Assembly (NCBI GenBank): GCA_027047735.1
Contig: JALTUD010000039.1
Coordinates: forward strand, 1-9,140
DNA length: 9,140 nucleotides
Reading direction: 5' to 3'
Source: Flavobacteriales bacterium
GTDB lineage: Bacteria > Bacteroidota > Bacteroidia > Flavobacteriales_D > Parvicellaceae
In this document: one piece after another, positions 6,488 through 9,140 of the stretch
Layout of the letters: every line of letters starts with the position of its first letter
Position numbering within the stretch: the first letter of the stretch is position 1
Made by a program: the position numbers and the translations under genes
Notes under the pieces: model-generated
Seen by the model: only the letters and a program-made list of their open reading frames with translations
Told to the model about the DNA's origin: nothing
Database searches by the model: none

Positions 6488-7665
6488 TAAAATATAACGA
6501 CTACTTTAAATCCTTTGTTATTTTCTGTTTCTATTTTCGCTTTTAATTGTTTTGCTATCATGTAAACTAGTTTTAATCCAAGCGTATTGTGGTCGTCTTG
6601 GGTAGGGGCGTTGTAATTTCCTTTTCCGTTATCTTTTATAACTAGTTTAATCTTATGCTGTTCTTTTGCTAATGTGATTTCTATTACTTTATTCGTTTGC
6701 TGTTGTTCAAAAGCATGCTTATAACTGTTGGTAATCACTTCGTTTATGATGATTCCCAATAGAAGTGTTTTGTTTAAATCACAATATAAATCTTCTTCAA
6801 GATTCAGGAGGTAGTCTATGTTTTGCTGAGGAAAGCTTTTGTTAATATTGTGGCATAAATCAGTTATGTAATCACTCAGACTGATGCGTTCTTCACCAGA
6901 TATTAAACGATTATGAACAAGAAACATAGCGTAAACTCTGTTTTGACATTCCAATAAGACTTCCTTGGAATTATCATCTATATCTTTGTCCATCTGTAAT
7001 TCCAACAAACTCAAAATCAGCTGCAAGTTATTTTTCACACGATGATGTACTTCTTTTAGAAGGGTCTCATTGTATTTTATTTTTCTGCTAAGTTGATTTT
7101 CTTTGTTTTCATTTTCTTTCCTAAAAAATATTAGTACTAAGATAATAGAAATAGTGGCAATGATAAAGAGTATAGGACGGAACAATAAATATTGATGCCC
7201 GGGGAATACTATTTTAGGGTGAATGTAATTGTGGTATTCTAGAATGATACCAAAAACGTAAATTGTGATTGTAAGAGCTGACCAAAAATAAATTTTCCAA
7301 TATTCTCGAAGTATAATTACATATAAAATAAAATTCAAGTAATGAAATTCAGAAGCTCCTATTTTATTGTCAACAAGCAATATAGCTGCAATTAAAGATA
7401 AGTTGCTTTGGATTAGAAGCGTTGTTCTAGCTAATTTGTATTTATGAAAGTAGTTGAGTAGTAAAATTAACGATAAAAGAGCGACTGAAAAAAACAATTG
7501 AATAATACCGGCAGGAATTATCCCTATAACAATTAATGTATATATTTCAACTAGAATAGCAAAGATAATAATACTAAAAACAATAGCATTCGTTAATCGA
7601 ATTCCTCTTTTGTCAAAAGAGTCCATTTGATCGGTTATACCAATATTTATGAGTTTTTTCAGCAT
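6487..7665 (-). CDS. Membrane sensor histidine kinase, HisKA_2 family
   Basis: The 392-residue kinase has an N-terminal membrane domain (about 27-181) with five or six helices and very short loops, so it probably senses within the membrane, or a small or lipophilic cue, rather than through a periplasmic domain. A linker helix leads to LLKEVHHRVKNNLQLILSLLELQ (about 202-224), the HisKA_2 dimerisation box; H207 or H208 is the phospho-acceptor, with H208 adjacent to the conserved R. The HATPase_c domain has N-box INEVITNSYKHAF (307-319, N313 for Mg), G1 box KDNGKG (344-349) and G2 TLGL (361-364), and ends shortly after in KGFKVVVIF. All ATP-binding motifs are intact. It starts 19 bases after the anti-sigma-like gene and overlaps the response regulator by one base. 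The specific signal cannot be read from sequence. Confidence 0.92.
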   Translation of the reverse strand: MLKKLINIGITDQMDSFDKRGIRLTNAIVFSIIIFAILVEIYTLIVIGIIPAGIIQLFFSVALLSLILLLNYFHKYKLARTTLLIQSNLSLIAAILLVDNKIGASEFHYLNFILYVIILREYWKIYFWSALTITIYVFGIILEYHNYIHPKIVFPGHQYLLFRPILFIIATISIILVLIFFRKENENKENQLSRKIKYNETLLKEVHHRVKNNLQLILSLLELQMDKDIDDNSKEVLLECQNRVYAMFLVHNRLISGEERISLSDYITDLCHNINKSFPQQNIDYLLNLEEDLYCDLNKTLLLGIIINEVITNSYKHAFEQQQTNKVIEITLAKEQHKIKLVIKDNGKGNYNAPTQDDHNTLGLKLVYMIAKQLKAKIETENNKGFKVVVIF

Positions 7666-7684
7666 TGGGGTAGTAAGTGAGGAA

Positions 7685-7927
7685 TTATTTCTTGTTCTTC
7701 TTTATCAGCTCGATTATTTTTTGTTTTTGTTGTTCATCAAGGCTCATATTCAGAGAGTCGCTTGGCGTTTCTGACAGTAAAGCGTCAATTTGAGAGCTTA
7801 ATTTTTGATAATTAGAGCAATCCTTACACATAGAAAGATGAAAGCGTAAGCCCATAACCTCCAACATGGAAAGTTTGGTGATTTTTGATTTCTCAATTAT
7901 TTCGGTTGCTTTTTTACAAGACATCAT
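7685..7927 (-). CDS. Small soluble ZAS-motif anti-sigma-like protein
   Basis: The 80-residue protein contains FHLSMCKDC (29-37), an H-x3-C-x2-C zinc-binding anti-sigma (ZAS) motif: H30, C34 and C37, with C4 available as an extra ligand. The surrounding helix order (SCKKATEIIEKS, then LSMLEVMGLRFHLSMC--C-NYQKL) matches small zf-HC2-type anti-sigma domains. No transmembrane segment follows; the last 30 residues are polar (Ser, Glu, Gln, Lys), so it should be cytoplasmic. It starts four bases after the sigma gene stop, strongly suggesting the two are partners. ZAS proteins hold ECF factors inactive through the zinc finger, and several lose binding on thiol oxidation, so a redox-responsive version is possible here but unproven. 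Two adjacent ATGs (7927, 7924) could each serve as start. Confidence 0.8.
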   Translation of the reverse strand: MMSCKKATEIIEKSKITKLSMLEVMGLRFHLSMCKDCSNYQKLSSQIDALLSETPSDSLNMSLDEQQKQKIIELIKKNKK

Positions 7928-7931
7928 ATGG

Positions 7932-8492
7932 TTACCGGTTTTTCCAATTCAACGTTAAACAATCTTTCAGTTTCAGTTTTGAACGATGAATGATTTGCCA
8001 AAGGTTAGACTCTGAAATATTAAGTTCCTGACAAACTGTTTTTCCTTTTTGTGCGTCGATAAATCGCATCTTTATTACACTGCCCCAAAGTGGAGGAAGA
8101 TTGTCGATACAAAGGTTGAAAACAATTAAAAAATCAGCGTTGTTGAGAAGATTTTCTGTATCTTCTTCAAACACAAAGGGGAGGTGATCTTTCTTCCAAT
8201 TTCCTTTTTCGTCAAAGGATTCGGAAAGAATATCTTCTTTGGTTTCAGTTATGTTTTCTTTCGCTTTTTGTCTGTAATAGTCAAATATTTTATTTCTTAA
8301 GATAGAAGTCAGCCACGTTTTAGGTGAGCTTTCGCCTCTAAAAGTATGTATTTTAGTAACCGCCACAATATAAGTTTCTTGCACTAAATCTTCTGCTATC
8401 TCTTTTCGCTCTACTTTAGAAAAGGCGTAACGAAACAAATAGTCGCTATAGTCGTGAACCAATTGTTCTAAATTTATTTTGGTGGTTTTCAT
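7932..8492 (-). CDS. ECF-family RNA polymerase sigma factor
   Basis: The 186-residue protein has sigma region 2 (about 8-78), with DLVQETY (35-41) and WLTSILRNKIFDYYRQK (60-76, the -10 recognition and melting part). An acidic linker of about 50 residues (80-131) follows, then sigma region 4 (about 132-180), with LPPLWGSVIKMRFIDA and the recognition helix SNLWQIIHRSKLKL (162-175). Region 3 is absent, as in all ECF factors. The SNLWQIIHRSK form of the region 4 helix is typical of Bacteroidota ECFs encoded next to small ZAS proteins. Role: it redirects RNA polymerase to a specific stress or envelope regulon. It heads the operon; a TAACTTTG box at 8568-8575 may drive it. Confidence 0.94.
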   Translation of the reverse strand: MKTTKINLEQLVHDYSDYLFRYAFSKVERKEIAEDLVQETYIVAVTKIHTFRGESSPKTWLTSILRNKIFDYYRQKAKENITETKEDILSESFDEKGNWKKDHLPFVFEEDTENLLNNADFLIVFNLCIDNLPPLWGSVIKMRFIDAQKGKTVCQELNISESNLWQIIHRSKLKLKDCLTLNWKNR

Positions 8493-8567
8493 TTAAGAGG
8501 GTTATCAAAGAGTAATGCCGTTTAAATATGCTTATCGAACTTCGGTTTTCGAAAAAAAAATGATGAG

Positions 8568-8575
8568 CAAAGTTA
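8568..8575 (-). promoter_or_regulatory. Possible promoter of the sigma/kinase operon
   Basis: The minus strand from 8575 to 8568 reads TAACTTTG, matching TAnnTTTG. Transcription would start near 8561, giving a leader of about 70 bases before ATG 8492. The -33 element is not clear. A second near match, TA-CTC-TTTG, closer to the gene (8505-8513) has a three-base spacer and is weaker. If the ECF factor autoregulates, its own promoter may look different from either. Confidence 0.4.
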
Positions 8576-8604
8576 ACAATATATCAATATTAATAAATGA
8601 AGAG

Positions 8605-8767
8605 TAAAAGAAATTTTCATTGTCTAAAGAAACTAAAACTCATTTTCTTACCGCTCTTTTTACACACGTTAGGGATTGTATCCCTAACATGAAATGAAAG
8701 TAAGCACATAAAGCGTTTTTATCGCCCTCATACTTCTTCATATTTTATTTCCATAGCTGGGGCTATG
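8605..8767 (+). repeat. Repeat unit 1 with hairpins H0-H3
   Basis: H0: AAGAAA 8627-8632 pairs with TTTCTT 8644-8649. H1: GTTAGGGAT 8668-8676 pairs perfectly with ATCCCTAAC 8680-8688, loop TGT. H2: ATAAAG 8708-8713 pairs with TTTTAT 8717-8722 (one G-U). H3: CATAGC 8752-8757 pairs with GCTATG 8762-8767, loop TGGG. The start at 8605 is set by alignment with units 2 and 3 and is approximate. Confidence 0.8.
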
Positions 8768-8928
8768 CTCAATGCAATGAACTCTATGGAGAATTTGAAG
8801 AATTTATTTTTTTCAAGACTTAGGCGTAAAATTTTTGTTGTAACGAGTTACTATAAAATTTTACAACGACAGTATTGAGAAAAAGAAAGATTCAAAAATT
8901 CTTAAAGTTTATTGTTTTGAGCATAAGC
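8762..8928. repeat. Large imperfect palindrome, MITE-like, inserted between units 1 and 2
   Basis: The two arms meet at about 8845, where GTAAC-GA-GTTAC (8840-8851) forms the centre. The left arm opens with GCTATGCTCAATGCAATGAAC and the right arm, read on the other strand, with GCTTATGCTCAAAACAATAAAC. The pairing continues inward with gaps through GAATTTGAAGAATT and GTAAAATTTT on the left, whose counterparts on the right are AAAATTTTAC and AAATTC. Removing 8768-8927 joins GGGGCTATG directly to CAAAATAATTTTTC, the same junction seen between units 2 and 3 (GGGGCTATG then CAAAAGAATTTTTC). That suggests an insertion into an older continuous array. The left arm also resembles the reverse of a unit's 3' end (CTATGGA then GAAGAA), so rearrangement of a unit is the alternative. 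It encodes no protein. Confidence 0.7.
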
Positions 8929-9089
8929 AAAATAATTTTTCATCGTCTGAGAACTACAAATTCCACTTTCTTGCACTTATTTCATTCCGCGTTAGGGATT
9001 GTATCCCTAACACGGGACATCTGAGCACAATAAAACGGTTTTATTTTCCTTATCCTTCTTCAAAATTATTTTCCATAGCTGGGGCTATG
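8928..9089 (+). repeat. Repeat unit 2 with hairpins H0-H3
   Basis: H0: GAGAA 8949-8953 pairs with TTCTT 8968-8972 (one G-U). H1: the same 9-bp stem and TGT loop as unit 1, at 8991-9011. H2: AATAAAAC 9029-9036 pairs with GTTTTATT 9038-9045, a stronger form than in unit 1. H3: CATAGC 9074-9079 and GCTATG 9084-9089, loop TGGG, identical to unit 1. The linkers between H1 and H2 (9012-9028) differ almost completely from unit 1. Confidence 0.82.
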
Positions 9090-9140
9090 CAAAAGAATTT
9101 TTCATCGTCTAAGAAAACTAAACTCCGTTTTCTTTGCACT
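9090..9140 (+). repeat. Repeat unit 3, start only (cut by window edge)
   Basis: It opens with CAAAAGAATTTTTCATCGTCT, like unit 2. H0 is strongest here: AAGAAAAC 9111-9118 pairs perfectly with GTTTTCTT 9127-9134. The rest of the unit is outside the window. Confidence 0.75.

Larger units (their letters stand above)
8605..9140 (+). repeat. Array of about 162-bp hairpin-rich repeat units, continues past the window
   Basis: This region has no credible gene. It holds unit 1 (8605-8767), a palindromic block (8768-8927), unit 2 (8928-9089) and the start of unit 3 (from 9090). The landmark TCAT(C/T)GTCT recurs at 8617, 8940 and 9102, that is, 323 then 162 bases apart, so the block between units 1 and 2 is about one unit long. 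Units share four ordered hairpins (details under each unit) and differ markedly between them. I do not recognise a published family. The dense short hairpins recall REP/BIME elements or structured RNAs. Confidence 0.85.

Noticed and set aside
8605..9140. CRISPR array
   Set aside because: The repeated parts are spread over 162-bp units with several hairpins, not 25-40 bp repeats with uniform unique spacers, and no cas gene is present.
8493..9140. Hidden transposase or small gene in the repeat region
   Set aside because: No credible coding frame is present on either strand; stops are frequent and the sequence is explained by repeats.

Overview
The window is AT-rich DNA that reads as chromosome of a Bacteroidota bacterium, most likely a flavobacterium-like lineage. 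Three lines of evidence support this. Promoter-like boxes match the Bacteroidota consensus TAnnTTTG, with an upstream TTG in one case. Shine-Dalgarno sequences are essentially absent. The protein set is typical of the group: a PpiD-type foldase C-terminus, a short QueG, a HisKA_2 kinase with a LytTR regulator, and a FemAB-like acyltransferase. I cannot name the genus.

Layout, left half: bases 1-374 are the 3' end of a periplasmic peptidyl-prolyl isomerase gene (ppiD type), closed by a strong hairpin terminator at 410-446. A polytopic membrane protein of unknown function follows at 460-1794 and converges on a minus-strand pair. That pair is queG (tRNA queuosine synthesis) with, upstream of it, a four-TM protein with a PH-like tail. 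A 162-base divergent promoter region (3405-3566) separates this pair from a plus-strand cluster: a small membrane-anchored coiled-coil protein, a FemAB/GNAT-like acyltransferase, and upp (uracil salvage).

Layout, right half: a tight four-gene minus-strand operon (8492 down to 5801) encodes only regulators. In order they are an ECF sigma factor, a small soluble zinc-binding (ZAS) anti-sigma-like protein, a membrane HisKA_2 sensor kinase, and a REC-LytTR response regulator. The spacings are 4 nt, 19 nt and a 1-nt overlap, so one transcript joins a sigma/anti-sigma switch to a two-component system.

Upstream of this operon, 8605 to the window edge is non-coding and built from a roughly 162-bp unit. 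There are two complete copies and the start of a third. Each unit carries an ordered series of hairpins whose stems are kept while the sequence between them drifts. Between units 1 and 2 sits a 160-168 bp imperfect palindrome with MITE-like ends, and removing it in silico restores a continuous array. This repeat structure is the least explained part of the window and the best candidate for something undescribed. A REP-like mobile repeat or a structured RNA are the main readings.
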